Shown piece by piece: positions 24,801 through 35,742 of a stretch of DNA of 64,000 nt; the stretch's first letter is position 1, and every line of letters starts with the position of its first letter. This DNA comes from Tipula vernalis (Eukaryota; Arthropoda; Insecta; Diptera; Tipulidae): the NCBI GenBank assembly GCA_958295665.1, contig OY282559.1, positions 246,136,764 through 246,200,763 on the forward strand, given 5' to 3'. The notes under the pieces are model-generated. The model was not told the DNA's origin. It saw only the letters and a list, made by a program, of their open reading frames with translations, and searched no databases. Both the position numbers and the translations under genes were made by a program.

Positions 24801-25630
24801 GCTCAACCTAATATATCTTTAAATTAAGTTAACAAATCGAAATTATAAAACAAAAAATAATTCGAAAAGTTGTAGTACCATGTAATAACGCGCCGGTCTT
24901 CTAATATTGGTTTCAATTTTTTTAGTAACATTTTTGAAATAGCTTTGAGATTGTGGGCAGCATGCTTATTGGACGATATGATGAGATGTGCGTTTCATTT
25001 TTTCGTGTGGGCTGTATAGAGAAACAACTTGCAGGTTATCAAAATCCAACTGGAATAAATATTTCACGATAATAATTTTGAAATAAAACAAAACCACTTA
25101 TAATTTAGGTACTAAATTCTTTATAATTCTCCGTTAATAACGATATTTAAGTTAATAGATAAATTTTGATTCAAGGATAAAAAAAATGATAATGGCTGAT
25201 AGATTGGTAATTGAGGACTATTTATATTAAAAAAAAAAACAATGGACAATAAAAATAAATATGTCCTACTTTTTCTACTTAAAAATGGTTACATGCTTAT
25301 CCTAATTTTCTTATTTTTAATTACTGTATGCAACCAATGATGTGTACTAACAATAATAGTATAAATGGCAACAAATTGTACATAATTTCAAAACGATAAG
25401 TTGTTTACATTTATATAGGTCAAAATTTATGTAGGTCAAAAAAAAATATTTATTTTCAAATTTTAAATTACTAATACTAATTCATTTTCAGGTTATATAT
25501 GATGATTTACGTAACAACAACACTACTGATTGGGTGGTAAGTACTATATATAACTAATTTATAAATAATGTTAGTACGTATATAAAATTATATGTGATGT
25601 GTAAATAATTTGTTTTATTTTTTATTTCAG
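21814..25630. other. AT-rich non-coding with a CA-rich tract
   Basis: No coding region is supported. An imperfect CA-rich stretch lies at about 23497-23557 (acacgcacacatacac and variants), and poly-T runs near 23960. At 25008-25030 the phrase ctgtatagagaaacaactt matches the LTR of the minus-strand BEL element (29896-29918) with one mismatch over 23 bp, perhaps a remnant of a related LTR. Confidence 0.4.
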
Positions 25631-25639
25631 ATAATTGAT

Positions 25640-26220
25640 GCTCTATGGATCGTGAACACCCATAGTCCTCCAAATTTTGGAGTTCGAGGTGGTATAAATT
25701 ACCATCTCATCTCTTTTCCAGCACAAAATCGTTCAATATCGCTACTAGATGTTTTTAAAACCTGAAACATTTCACTAAGCTTGTTATTGGCGCCAACAAA
25801 ATTCTTTCCATTATCACTCCACAAATGAGCACTGTGACCTCTCCTACTAAAAAATCGCTTCAGGCATGCGATAAAAGAATCAGATGTTGCATCTTCAACG
25901 ATCTCTAAATGTACAGCTTTTACAGTACAGTAAATAAAAATGCATACATAGACCTTATGGTAGGTGTCGTTTCGTTGGTTTTTATATCTTATGGAAAAAG
26001 GTCCACAAAAGTCCACACCAGTATGATAAAATGGCCTGCATGATTCAATTCGATGTTGAGGTAATTCGCCCAACAATTGCCTCATTGACACTGGTTTAAC
26101 TCGATAGCATGGTATACACCTACGGATCACTTGCTTTGTGAAACTCGTACCATTAATAACCCAGTAACGATTGCGCATAGTTGCAACAGTTTGTTGTACA
26201 CCACAGTGACCGTTTTCCAA
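25640..26220 (-). pseudogene. BEL integrase core, truncated
   Basis: The frame 26220-25699 (173 codons) has the zinc-binding tail (RRCIPCYRVKP), GVDFCGPF with the first catalytic Asp and WSDNGKNFVG with the second. Further left, in broken frames, FIPPRTPKFGGLW is visible and the residue expected to be the catalytic Glu is Val. The basic C-terminal domain of BEL integrases is missing, so the element is truncated at about 25640. The role would have been insertion of the cDNA; this copy cannot do it. Confidence 0.8.
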
Positions 26221-26306
26221 ATGTATATGTCTTACAATCAGAGTAGTAAAATGATGATTTGGTAAAATATATTGATGCTTCTTGTCAAACGAGAATAATG
26301 ATTTAC

Positions 26307-27130
26307 TTAGACGATTAATAAATCCTCGTCTAAAAATGGGTTTAAACTCAATAATTTGCTTTTACGATCAACTACATCATAACATTCAATATGGCGAATC
26401 TCGTTATATAATTCCTCATGCTGTACCACTCTGATCAACCACTTCAAAGCATGGTTTGTTTCATCGAAAGTAATTGGACCACCAATACGCTTCTCACTGG
26501 ATGTGCGGCAATTGTGAACAAATCGCCTCCAATAAGAAACCACATTAATTAATTTTGTATATGAACTAAAACGAATTAATTCGAAAACATCCCTGGTCTG
26601 AAGAGCGTGCACCATCGATGTAGTCTTATGATTAATTTCAGGTACCTCAATTTTCCCGATTATATATTTTGGCCAAGGTTCTCCATCATTTCTCAGAAAA
26701 TTCGGACCATTGAACCAGTTGTTGCCATCCATTAATTTTAAAGGCGTCGCACCTCTACATATCGCCGCTCCATTTGTGATGTTGTATTCTGAATTTCGGA
26801 TACGCGATAAGCAACATAATCTTTCAACAAACAAGGCTGGATTTTAAGCCATTGTAAGACAATTGTACAATCAGACCACAACGTCTATTCAACGCTTCGA
26901 TAACCTTACTGAATGTTTGGGCCAATATCAATGCTGCATTCAACTCTAATCGTGCTATTGTTTGCACTTTTAGTGGTGCAACTCTCGATTTACTGCAAAT
27001 TAATTTTGTACTAATATTTCCTGACTCATCAATGCATCCAAATAAATGCAAGCACCAAAAGCGGCTTTAGATGCATCAGCGAATCCATGGATTTCCATTT
27101 TTATAAAACAGGGTATTAGAATACATCTAT
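26307..27130 (-). pseudogene. BEL RNase H to integrase linker, broken frames
   Basis: Two overlapping minus-strand frames cover this part. 27051-26824 has ISTKLICSKSRVAPLK and TIARLELNAALILAQ, the typical RNase H segment of BEL pol; just upstream FADASKAAFGACIY is readable. 26834-26307 carries the linker before the integrase (LKWLIRVVQHEELYNEIRH, LLSLNPFLDEDLLIV). A region just before, near 27060-27130, passes abruptly into sequence that in intact elements lies before the RT, so the RT core is deleted here rather than merely decayed. Confidence 0.75.
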
Positions 27131-28140
27131 CAAAGCTAGTTTGGTGCTTGACGAATCAGGTTTGAACACCGCGTGATGTGGCATCAAATATTTCTCATTT
27201 GACCTTGTTTCAGCCCTTCTGGTTGACACCTTCATGCGTTCCATTTCACGATACTCCGTCATAAAATTTATGTACTGTGATTTCAAATTCGGGATTTTTG
27301 CTCAACTTGGTTTCTAGATATTGAAACCTCTGCATTGCTGTATGTAATGAATACTCTAATTCAGTTACCTTGTCCTTAATAGGCAACTCAACGCAGTAGC
27401 GACCATTACTATCTCGTGAGTGAGATTTTCGAAAATGTTGCTCACAGTATTTTTCACTACGTGATAAACGTGAAGTTGATTCAAATGCTCAATCAGCTTG
27501 CCAAAAACGTTGCACTAGTTGATTTAAATTTTCGTCTTCTGAATATTCGTTATTATTGGTTAAGAAAAAGGAAGCACTTTCTTACATTCCAATCCTTCGA
27601 CCAATTATCCATCCAAACATCGTATTTCTTACTTCAGGCATAGCAGCCTCTCCACGTAATTTTTCATTGAGCATTATTCGGTGAAATATTTCTGCTCCAA
27701 GTAGTAATCCTACCGAATCGGGTACATTAAATTCAGGATCCGCCAATTCTCTTTTGTCCAAAAATGCCCAATCATCAACATTGAAATATTTCATTGGTAA
27801 ATTGTGTGCAATTGTAGGTATAACCATAAAATCAATATGTCTTTGGAATCCTGTAATACGTGATTTAACAATTGTTTTTACCCGATGTTTAACATTCGCC
27901 TTCATATTATTCAATCCGCTTACCGCAGCGTTTGTTTGTAGCTTAACCAAATTCAATTTTTCAGCCACGTCATTGGTAATAAAATTCTTCATAGATCCAC
28001 TGTCCAATAGCGCACGTAAACAATGAAATCCACCAAACTGATCACAAATCAACACCTTTGCTGTTGATAGTACAACTTGACCCTCTTCGTAATAAGACAT
28101 ATGTGCAGTGACTGTACCACCACATGAATCAGTTGAACCT
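27131..28140 (-). pseudogene. BEL aspartic protease and pre-RT linker
   Basis: The frame 28100-27582 (172 codons) contains ALLDSGSMKNFI, the DSG active site of a retropepsin, then LLGAEIFHRIML and FGWIIGRRIG, which match the same positions of the BEL element at 17.6-18.1 kb. Further left, decayed frames give VELPIKDKVTELEYSL and KLSKNPEFEITVHKFY, the conserved linker before RT, ending at YLMPHHAVFKPDSSSTKL near 27130. After this the expected RT motifs (the ADI...YRQI and YVDD boxes) do not appear. Confidence 0.8.
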
Positions 28141-28172
28141 GTTTTGATATCTGCTGTCGCCAGACTATTTCC

Positions 28173-29608
28173 TTAACCACAACTTGAATTTGAATTCACA
28201 TTACTATTTTCTGGATCGTTCCTACTGCTATGTCGCAACCCATTATTTGAATTATTTACACTCACAAAGTGTAACAATTGGTTATTCCGTCGATTACAAA
28301 TTTTACAATTAAAAAATGAACATATATCTGCCCTGTGTGATGACTTGAAACATTTTAAGCATAGATTATTCAATTTTATGTGATTATATCGTTCTTGAGG
28401 TGTCATCTTCAAAAATATCGTGCACTTATGTAACAAATGCTCATTATTACACAACTTGCATCTTGGTTTGGCATCAACCACAAAACTTTTGGAATTGGTA
28501 AACGAACAGTTTTTAAATTTGTTTTTATAACTACTTGCATGTTATTCCTGCGATTTTTCCAGAACTCTAATTCTCCTTCTTATGAATTCTCCCAAATTTG
28601 TCCAGCTTTGCCTTGTATTATGTTTGTTTTCGTATTCCCACAGTTTTCGGGACTCAACGTCTAGTTTTTCTTGACTGTGTGTAATATAACTGCATCAGTT
28701 AAACATTCACCCAATTGCTCAAGTGATTTAATAAGAATTTGGCTTTGATCTAAAAGATGTTGCAACTCCACTGCCGATTCATCTTTCACTAATTTTAATC
28801 CGAAAATTCATTCATTTGTATGTCAATTATATCCACATCACCGTTGAAACGAGTTAACAAACTATCCCAAGCCAACTGAAACACACGTTCAGAAAATTCA
28901 ACACTTGATTTAATTGATTTTGTTTTATCATCGAAGAATGCCCTCCAGATAAAATTATTTTTCTACGTCAGAAATTGATCCATTGTTGACAATCATTCGG
29001 TAAAACGAATCTCGAAACTTAGGCCAATTTTTCCTATTCCCATCAAATCTGGGAAATGACACCTTTGGTAAATGAAAATTTGGTTTTTGCGTCCCATTAC
29101 TACATATTTTTTCAGCATTTGCCATACTAACACGTTCACACTGTAACTTTCGACCGTCACCATTCTCATTGACAATTTCACCTCCAAAACCACATACACG
29201 ATCTGCAACTTCAACATTGTTTTGTTCTTGATCAAACACTTCCAATTTTTGATCAACATGATCACCATTATTTGAATGATTTCCATCAGCTTGCTTGGAA
29301 TTCAAATGTTTTCGATATCCAAAGAGTACCACCAAATACGAATCGTAAAATTCCAAATTGTCCATTTCATTTTCTTCTGCCTCCTTCTCATCGAACATAT
29401 CTATGGCGACCTCCTTTAACCTTTCGTAAACCGAATAATAATTTGTATATAATTTGTCAAACTTCTCGAACTTTTCTCTCAGTGTAAACTGATTTAATTC
29501 ATCATCATTCGTAAACCCATCGATAAACTTCTTATGCGATGCCAATGATACCTTAAAACTACGTCGCTCCATTTTTAACTTTTTCATCGCCGATTGAAGC
29601 TCTTCCAT
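28173..29608 (-). pseudogene. BEL gag with zinc knuckles, broken
   Basis: ATG 29608 starts a frame of 217 codons (to 28955) with a long charged helix (MEELQSAMKKLKMERRSFK) and the BEL gag hallmark FHLPKVSFPRFDGNRKNW. The middle (28500-28950) is decayed and frame-shifted but still shows FQLAWDSLLTRFN. The zinc-knuckle part 28481-28173 has CKLCNNEHLLHKC, LCLKCFKSSHRADIC and CKICNRRNNQLLH. Order and spacing parallel gag of the element at 16358-17480. It would have formed the particle shell. Confidence 0.8.
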
Positions 29609-29855
29609 TTTGAAATTCTACAATTAATTCCACATTACGAAAACTATCAATCACTAGATTGATTAATGTTGATTCACTCGATAATATTTTAATGTGATAT
29701 CCCAATAACACTCGATGACGACGATATTCCACGATTATTGTCACAAGTTTTATATTTTGTATAATTTACCATGAGGTTTGGTTGAACTATAACCACACTT
29801 TTTTATTATTTTTAATTTGTTTTTAACCAATTAACGGTATCAATCTTAGCTTCTA

Positions 29856-29873
29856 TCCGGCTCGATCGGACCA
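29856..29873 (-). promoter_or_regulatory. Primer-binding site of the second BEL element
   Basis: tccggctcgatcggacca on the plus strand ends in CCA two bases before the LTR and resembles the tRNA-Tyr-type primer site of the other BEL element, with about one inserted and one changed base. Confidence 0.6.
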
Positions 29874-29875
29874 AA

Positions 29876-30119
29876 TGTTAAGGTTTTTACTAATATGGAC
29901 TGTATAGAGAAACAACTTAAATTTTGTTTTTGTTGTACATTTTATTTTATACTAAATTTTGAGCACAATGCCAATAAAACACAACCATGTGTGACAGCAA
30001 CACAAACCCAACAAATTAAATTTTCATTATTAACGAGAATTGCTACATGAACAAAATTATTTACTAGTGACATCTATCTGTGCATATAAAACTTAAAAAT
30101 TTACATTTAATTCTTAACA
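29876..30119 (-). repeat. 5' LTR of the second BEL element
   Basis: The segment starts TGTTAAG and ends CTTAACA, a perfect 7-bp inverted end typical of LTRs, and lies directly beside the primer site. Length 244 bp. No second copy is found to prove it, so the outer border rests on the inverted ends. Confidence 0.6.
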
Positions 30120-30174
30120 GCTAGCGTTGAATTAACGCATGGTAATAGGCATTCTTGCTTGGTTGTTGACGATT

Positions 30175-30990
30175 CGCCGTCCGAAAAAACTCCAAAAACT
30201 GAGAAGTCGCCACCAATCTATTTGAGGGAACTTGCAAAAAAAGAGAGGGAGGAGATATAAAAGAAACAAAAATTTAACTGCTCAATATTGATGCTTACAG
30301 AGCGTTAATTATTCATTTTGACCAAGTTGGTAAACATTACTACACGTACCAACTAAAGAGACAAAAAGGATTGGTTGTTATGTTAAAAGAAGTAAAGAGT
30401 TAAGTTACGTGGATGCAAACGAAATACAAGCTGCTCTCGCTGAAAAAGGCTTCCAATGCAGATATATGACCAATATTTTTAATCGGGAGAAGGAATGTTC
30501 CGTCTGAAATTAGAACCAAACAATAAAAAGTTCAAAGCCAAACGTAATATTTGACTTAAAATAATTATTGCACAGAAGGGTTATCATCGAGGAATTCAGG
30601 AAATGGACACACTAGAGCATATTGCACTTTGAACGATGTTTGTATTATATGTGGTAACTCCATTGTTCAAAGGTTTGCAATAAAACATAAAATGCAGTAT
30701 CAGTGAGAAACTGCAGTAACTGCAATGGAAATCACACAGCTAATTATAGAAAGTGCCCAATTTATCTAGAATTGAAAAGGAGAATCAATCCAAAGCAGCG
30801 AAATAGCAACAAATCTTTAATCTTGATTCTTCTGCTAGAAAAGAACCCCGACCAGAAATTGTAAACAGAAACGCTCAAAATGGAAAACAGTACACAACTG
30901 TAAACGGCAGCGTGCACCAAGGGGTTTCATGCCAAAGTGTTCTTAAAGGTACCGCTACTAAATTGCAAGGAAGTGAAGGGGGACACATCT
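30175..30990 (+). pseudogene. Jockey-type ORF1 (gag) relic
   Basis: Across several frames the plus strand spells pieces of a jockey gag: EKSPPIYLRELAKKEREE, then HYYTYQLKRQKGLVVML, IQAALAEKGFQCRYMTNIFN, FRLKLEPNNKKFKAK, and the knuckle CSNCNGNHTANYRKC (CX2CX3HX6C), the same knuckle type as in the ORF1 at 1-501. Frameshifts and stops are frequent. No ORF2 follows; after about 30990 the similarity stops. It lies immediately outside the LTR of the minus-strand BEL element, so that BEL element probably inserted in or beside this LINE. Confidence 0.65.
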
Positions 30991-32400
30991 CAATAGCTTT
31001 AATTGCAACGCTATCAATACATCATAGTACCGACTACTTATTACCGCACTGTATGTATTTAGTAGTTTCGTGAAGTTGAAATAATATTATTACAAAAAAC
31101 ACACTGTAGTGTTGCTTATAGCTGAATGTATAACTTATTCCAACGACTTTGTTTTGAATGGACATTTTTCCATCCATTGTTCCCGACTATTCTCTTCAAC
31201 CCTACTTATGTTTTTTTTTCTTTTTTTCCAAATTTTACACGCCAAAATATACCCAAGTATACCCAAGATTGAAACCAACATAGCCGAAACTTAATTATTG
31301 TTTGCGTGGCGTGATTGGATAAAAGGTATTACGTGCCAAACAAATTAAATTCCTTGGCAAATTAGCTACCCAAATTCCTAATCATTACACAATATTCAAT
31401 CAATTTTTCTTAATTTTAAAAATAAATATATTTTTAATGCCGCTCTGGTGTTATCATCAGATTACAAAATGTTCAGCCTTGTGAAATAGTCGACGCGACC
31501 AACGTGATTAAGTAAAAGATAAAAAGTTAAAATGATGATTTAAGTTTCACTTTTGGTTGTTGTTTAGTGCTATAGTGACATCTTACAGGAATTTTAAGAA
31601 ATATTATCCCATTTTTATTTGATTTTTGTTATAATTTTGACGTTTCGTTTATTAATTTTTTTTTATTTGTTGCGCTGAAAGGCAAACCAATACACCTCTT
31701 CATTAGTTTTAATTTTTTACTCGATCTTCATTCATTTCTCGATTCATTTTAGAATTATTTCCACAATAATTGAGTAACAATGATGCAATCAATTTTTATT
31801 TTTATTGTGTCATAAATGTTAAAGAAATTCTCATTATCTTGATTATACTTGTACGCGGGTTTTTGACATTTTGAAACGTTTGAATAACGTCGAGCATATC
31901 TCCACCATTACAAATAAAATATGCAATTGTTTCCAGAATATAAAATAAAAGAAAATAAATATACCATATTATATTTAATACACTTGCAAATGATTTAAAA
32001 AGTTCAACAATCTATTCCAACATAAAGAGATCTCTCACAGTGCAAAACAAAACCAAAAAATATATCAACAGACCACGTTGTTTTCAGAAAATCAAAATTC
32101 TTGAAACCAAATTACTTAAAACTGTGTTTGGAATCAAGTCCGTTTTAATGCGTGCGACACCACCGATTTTCAGAAAAACTTATAAATATTTAAAACGGTC
32201 CAATATAGTGTTTCTAATTAACTTATGTTGATGTATTGTAACAACAGGCAACTATTTACTGCGCCCAAATCCGAATTGAAATACCTAGATTCATTATTTC
32301 GAATATGCCACGATTCGAGTGCATTCAGTAAGCGATGGTCACTAATTGGTTTAATGAGTGATAGTCCAGAGATATTTATAGGGGTTGGGTACAGTTGCCC
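30991..32400. other. AT-rich non-coding
   Basis: Only short chance frames are present. I see no protein family, RNA gene or bounded repeat. Confidence 0.3.
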
Positions 32401-32511
32401 GTATGACAAAATACCGTATACAAAATACCGTATTCCAAAATCCCGTATACCAAAATCCCGTATTCCAAAATCTCATATGCCAAAATCCCGTATGCCAAAA
32501 TCCCGTATTCT
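32401..32511. repeat. 15-bp minisatellite
   Basis: Seven units of gtatnccaaaatccc plus a partial one, mostly exact at 15 bp; the second unit is 14 bp. Because 15 is a multiple of three one frame reads IPKSR repeats, which I regard as a by-product and not a gene. Confidence 0.9.
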
Positions 32512-32513
32512 AT

Positions 32514-32583
32514 AATAATTCATCGGCTTAGGTTAGTTTAAAAATCGCGCGATTTTTAACCTAACCTTAGCTGATGAATTATT
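32514..32583. repeat. Short hairpin (about 34-bp arms)
   Basis: aataattcatcggcttaggt and its inverse flank a centre atcgcgcgat; arms differ by one or two bases. It sits exactly between the minisatellite and the GT repeat. Confidence 0.85.
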
Positions 32584-32592
32584 CTAGAATAC

Positions 32593-32595
<3 letters not shown>

Positions 32596-32668
<73 letters not shown>

Positions 32669-32677
32669 GTGTGTGTG
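32596..32677. repeat. (GT)n microsatellite
   Basis: About 40 GT dinucleotides with two interruptions. It adjoins the A-tail of the R1-clade LINE that starts at 32678. Confidence 0.95.
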
Positions 32678-32907
32678 ATTTTTTATTTATTTATTATTTT
32701 TTTTTTTTTATTTAAGGAAGGTGGAAGTCCATCATGGACGATGTAGGGGATAACGTAGCTATCCACCACAACGGTGTGAGACTCCTACTCACTAAAATTA
32801 CCTTTTGCATCCTTTCCTCCTAGAACGACCACTAGGTATTACTTTGAAAGGGAAGGAGTCTGTACTAACTGTACGATCACATCTCCCACGCAACTGAAGA
32901 GTGCGAG

Positions 32908-33901
32908 TTACCTTGCTTGGCGACGTGGGCATTCCAACCGTCGCAACTCCTTGATCGTTGTTGTTGCAAAATTTGCTACAGCACTCCATCCTTCTGGGGA
33001 CGATAGCATCACTTCAACTATGTTCTCTGGGGTAATATCAAATTGATCGATTGCTCCAGCAAGCACTTCTCTATTTTCCTGGAACAGTGCGCATACAAAA
33101 AACACGTGTTCAGCATCTTCTGCGGAATCTCTGCAGGATGGACAATACGGTGAATCATCATGCCCAAAACGGTTAAGGTATGATCGAAAGCATCCGTGAC
33201 CTGTTAAGAGCTGTGTTAGGTAAAAATCAACCTCGCCATGCTTACGATTTATCCACGGGCCTATCTCAGGAATTAGTCGTCGAGTCCAATGGCCCTTCTC
33301 CGAACGGTTCCAACGCTGTTGCAAATCGATATGAATATTCCCATTGTACATTCTTGTGTTGTTCGCTCACACCATTGGTCTATCCGGTGTTCCTCCATGG
33401 CTATTATTGTATGACTTTTGCCGTTCCGCTGCCAGCAGATCAATTGGACACATTCCCGCAATGACGCAGGCTGCTTCGTCCGAAAGAGTTCTGAACGGAT
33501 TAATCACTCTAAGTGCGCAGCTACGATATACGGAGTTAGAACTACGACGATAGGATGGCACCTGCAGCGCTTGCGCCATATAGGAGACGCATAGAGCATT
33601 ATAGATGTTACTACACCGACTAATAATCTTCGTCGTCCTTAGCTTGGTCCGCCGACATTCGGCATTATACGAGAGAGAGAGAGCCTTGCTAGCTCTGGCT
33701 GATTTCTCACTGACGTACTTTATGTGTTCCTTGAATGACAACCTTGGATCGGTTTGTACCCCTAGGTACCTTATCGAGGGTTGCGAGAAAATCGTATGTG
33801 CTCCGATTCTAATGGAAATTGTTTCCAGAATCTTTCTGCTGGTTATAAGCACCGCTTCCGTTTTTTGTTCCACCAGGACAGCGATTTTGGTCGCAATTTG
33901 A
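32908..33901 (-). pseudogene. R1-clade ORF2: RT end and C-terminal domain
   Basis: The upstream part (33901-33367) has EQKTEAVLITSRK, IRYLGVQTDPRLSFKEHI and ACVIAGMCPIDLLAAERQK, the RT end and thumb. After a frame break the part 33351-32908 shows GHWTRRLIPEIGPWINRKHG, EVDFYLTQLLTGHGCFRSYL and CPSCRDSAEDAEHVFFVC. This is the conserved GHG...R and CX2C...HX4C C-terminal block of R1/LOA-type elements, thought to bind RNA or DNA. One frameshift near 33360 and the split RT make it non-functional. The 3' UTR continues to about 32715. Confidence 0.85.
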
Positions 33902-33975
33902 GGATTGAGTTGAGTATTACCGGAAGGCAAAAGTATTGGTAAATTGTATTGGTGTTCAAAGAATAGAGAAAAACA

Positions 33976-34776
33976 GAGAATAAACATTTGAAATATAAAA
34001 AAAAAATTCAGTGTCATCTCATGCGTACGAAAGGTTGTACATATTTTTATTTCCAGTAATTTTTTGCAAAATTTAAAACTAATAAAATTGTTACTTGAAT
34101 AATGATTTAAAGATAAATAAATATTAATTAAAAAAGGCAAATAAACCAGAAAAATATTTATAAAACTATAATTTTATTAATAATTTTAAGTTAGAAAAAT
34201 TACCCGACGTACATGCTCCCTTTCCTGCGCTTGGATCAACACTAAAAGTTAAAATCACTAATTTACTTCTTATATTTTTCACATTATCCCTCTTATCCGA
34301 TGTTAAACAAAAAACTTATGCCATGTACCATGTTATATTAAACAAAAAACTAAAAAATACGCACATTTGACAGTGTCTAATGGGCGTTTTTTTAAGTTTT
34401 TTGTTTAACATGATGCAAATAAGAGAGATAAAATGACACGAAAAAGAGGGATATAAAATATAATGTGGAAAAAATAAAAAGTAAATTAGTTATTTTGGTT
34501 TAGTGTTAATTCAAGCACAGGAAAGGGTGGATGTACGTCGTGTGATTTTTCATCATTTTAAATTATTAATAAAATTATAGTTTATCAATATTTATCTGAC
34601 TTATTTTCCATTTTTAGTTAATATTTATTTATCTTTAAATCATTATTTAATTAACAATTTTATTAGTTTTAAATTTTGCAGAAAATTACTGGAAATAAAA
34701 ATATGTACAACATTCCTTTCGTGCGCATGAGATAACACTGAATTGTTTTTTTTTGATTTTTCAAATGTTTATTCTC
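33976..34776. mobile_element. 801-bp foldback element inside the R1-clade LINE
   Basis: The sequence is palindromic along almost its whole length. The ends read gagaataaacatttgaaa and its inverse, and similarity between arms continues to the centre near 34376, where ttaaacaaaaaact pairs with agttttttgtttaa. Arms are about 400 bp with scattered mismatches and small gaps. Both ends are followed by aca (33973-33975 and 34777-34779), a possible 3-bp target duplication. No coding capacity, so a MITE or foldback element of unknown superfamily. Confidence 0.75.
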
Positions 34777-35159
34777 ACATAACTCAAAAAAAAAAAAAAA
34801 AAAAAAAAAAATATTATGAATGTGGACGACGAAGAATGTAAAAATTAAAAACCATTTATTTATGCTGCTTTTGTTTTTTATATTGAAGTCACCACGAGCA
34901 ATTGATTGAGTATTTGTTTTGGATTTTTGGTAACGAAGTAAAATGAATGTCTCGTTTACAACAACAATAGATAGAAAAACATGAATTCCTCATGTTAAAA
35001 GGTAGGGAAAAATAACTCAAGGCGAGCGGAAGCAACAAAAAAATTGAACCGATTTCACCCGCTTAGCTTATTTTTGATACTTACCATCATGAGAAAACAC
35101 ACTAATACAATAAAAATATTTGACGACACACAATAGAAAAATGTATATTATACGCCGTG
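34777..35159. other. Non-coding insert between R1 pieces
   Basis: Starts with a long poly-A tract (about 34790-34811) followed by unique-looking AT-rich DNA. It does not belong to the R1 reading frame; it may be part of the insertion that also brought the foldback element. Confidence 0.35.
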
Positions 35160-35653
35160 TACATATACAAAATTCTCAATCCTCAATCCTCATTTTGCGA
35201 CCAAAATCGATACCCAGATGCAACCCAACTGAGTCAATCCATTGTTGGATTATATCCACCGTATCACTACAAATGTTTTCCAGCTCTTTCTTGTACTTTG
35301 AAACTGCTACGATGGCGATATCATCGGCAAACCCAACTACCGTCGCCTCCTCGGGGACCTGAAGTGTGAACACATCGTCATACATAATATTCCAAAGCAT
35401 TGGACCGAGTACCGATCCCTGGGGGACCTCTCATGTAACTGTGTACTCCTTGCACCCTTCATTCGTGCGGTACTGCAAAGTGCGGTTTTTAAAATAGCTT
35501 GAGATTTCTCGCTTGATGTAACAAAGCACATTCCTGATATTGAGGGCGTTCATAATATGTTCCCATTTTGCTGTATTAAACGCATTTTTAATATCTAGCG
35601 TAACAATAGCGCAGTATTTTTTACGGCCTCCTTTCCATCTGCTGCCGCTGATG
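35160..35653 (-). pseudogene. R1-clade RT, 5' part
   Basis: The minus strand reads GRKKYCAIVTLDIKNAFN, a typical R1 RT box, then YFKNRTLQYRTNEGCKEYT, an in-frame TGA where Arg is expected, EVPQGSVLGPMLWNIMYDDV and GFADDIAIVAVSKYKKELE with the catalytic FADD. The frame fades near 35160 after VGLHLGIDFGRK, and resumes beyond the insertion at 33901. Everything upstream of the RT core (ORF1, endonuclease) is missing, a normal 5' truncation. Confidence 0.85.
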
Positions 35654-35654
35654 G

Positions 35655-35742
35655 CGTGTGCGTGTGTGTGTGCACGTATGTGTGTGTGTTTGAAGTGTGT
35701 GTGTTTGAAGTGTGTGTGTATGTGTGTGTGTTTGTGTGTAAA
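35655..35742. repeat. Imperfect GT-rich repeat
   Basis: gcgtgtgcgtgtgtgtg followed by tandem copies of tgtgtgtgtttgaag. It touches the truncated 5' end of the R1-clade LINE. Confidence 0.9.

Larger units (their letters stand above)
25640..30119 (-). mobile_element. Second BEL/Pao element, minus strand, 3'-truncated and lacking RT core
   Basis: Read leftward: 5' LTR (29876-30119), primer site (29856-29873), gag (from 29608), zinc knuckles, protease (28100-27582), a linker, then RNase H and integrase pieces ending at about 25640 within the catalytic core. Between the linker ending in MPHHAVFKPDSSSTKL and the RNase H start (FADASKAAFGACIY) the whole RT catalytic region is absent. There is no recognisable 3' LTR. 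Its sequence differs clearly from the element at 15480, so it is a separate family. Heavy decay and deletion mark it as old. Confidence 0.85.
32678..35653 (-). mobile_element. R1-clade LINE, 5'-truncated, lying between two GT repeats
   Basis: On the minus strand the element runs from a 5' truncation inside the RT (about 35653) to an A-rich tail (poly-T on plus, 32678-32714). Coding parts are at 35653-35160, 33901-33367 and 33351-32908. The two RT parts are separated by about 1.25 kb containing an 801-bp foldback element. Both outer flanks are GT/AC repeats: (GT)n at 32596-32677 and tgtgcgtgtgtgtg from 35655. R1-clade families such as Waldo and Mino are known to insert into AC-type simple repeats, which fits. 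The assignment to such a family is inferred from RT style and the flanks. Confidence 0.8.

Noticed and set aside
32401..32511. CRISPR array
   Set aside because: Units are contiguous with no spacers and the genome is eukaryotic.
32225..32515. Open frame ending in IPKSR repeats
   Set aside because: The repeats are simply the 15-bp minisatellite read in frame; no start context or homology.
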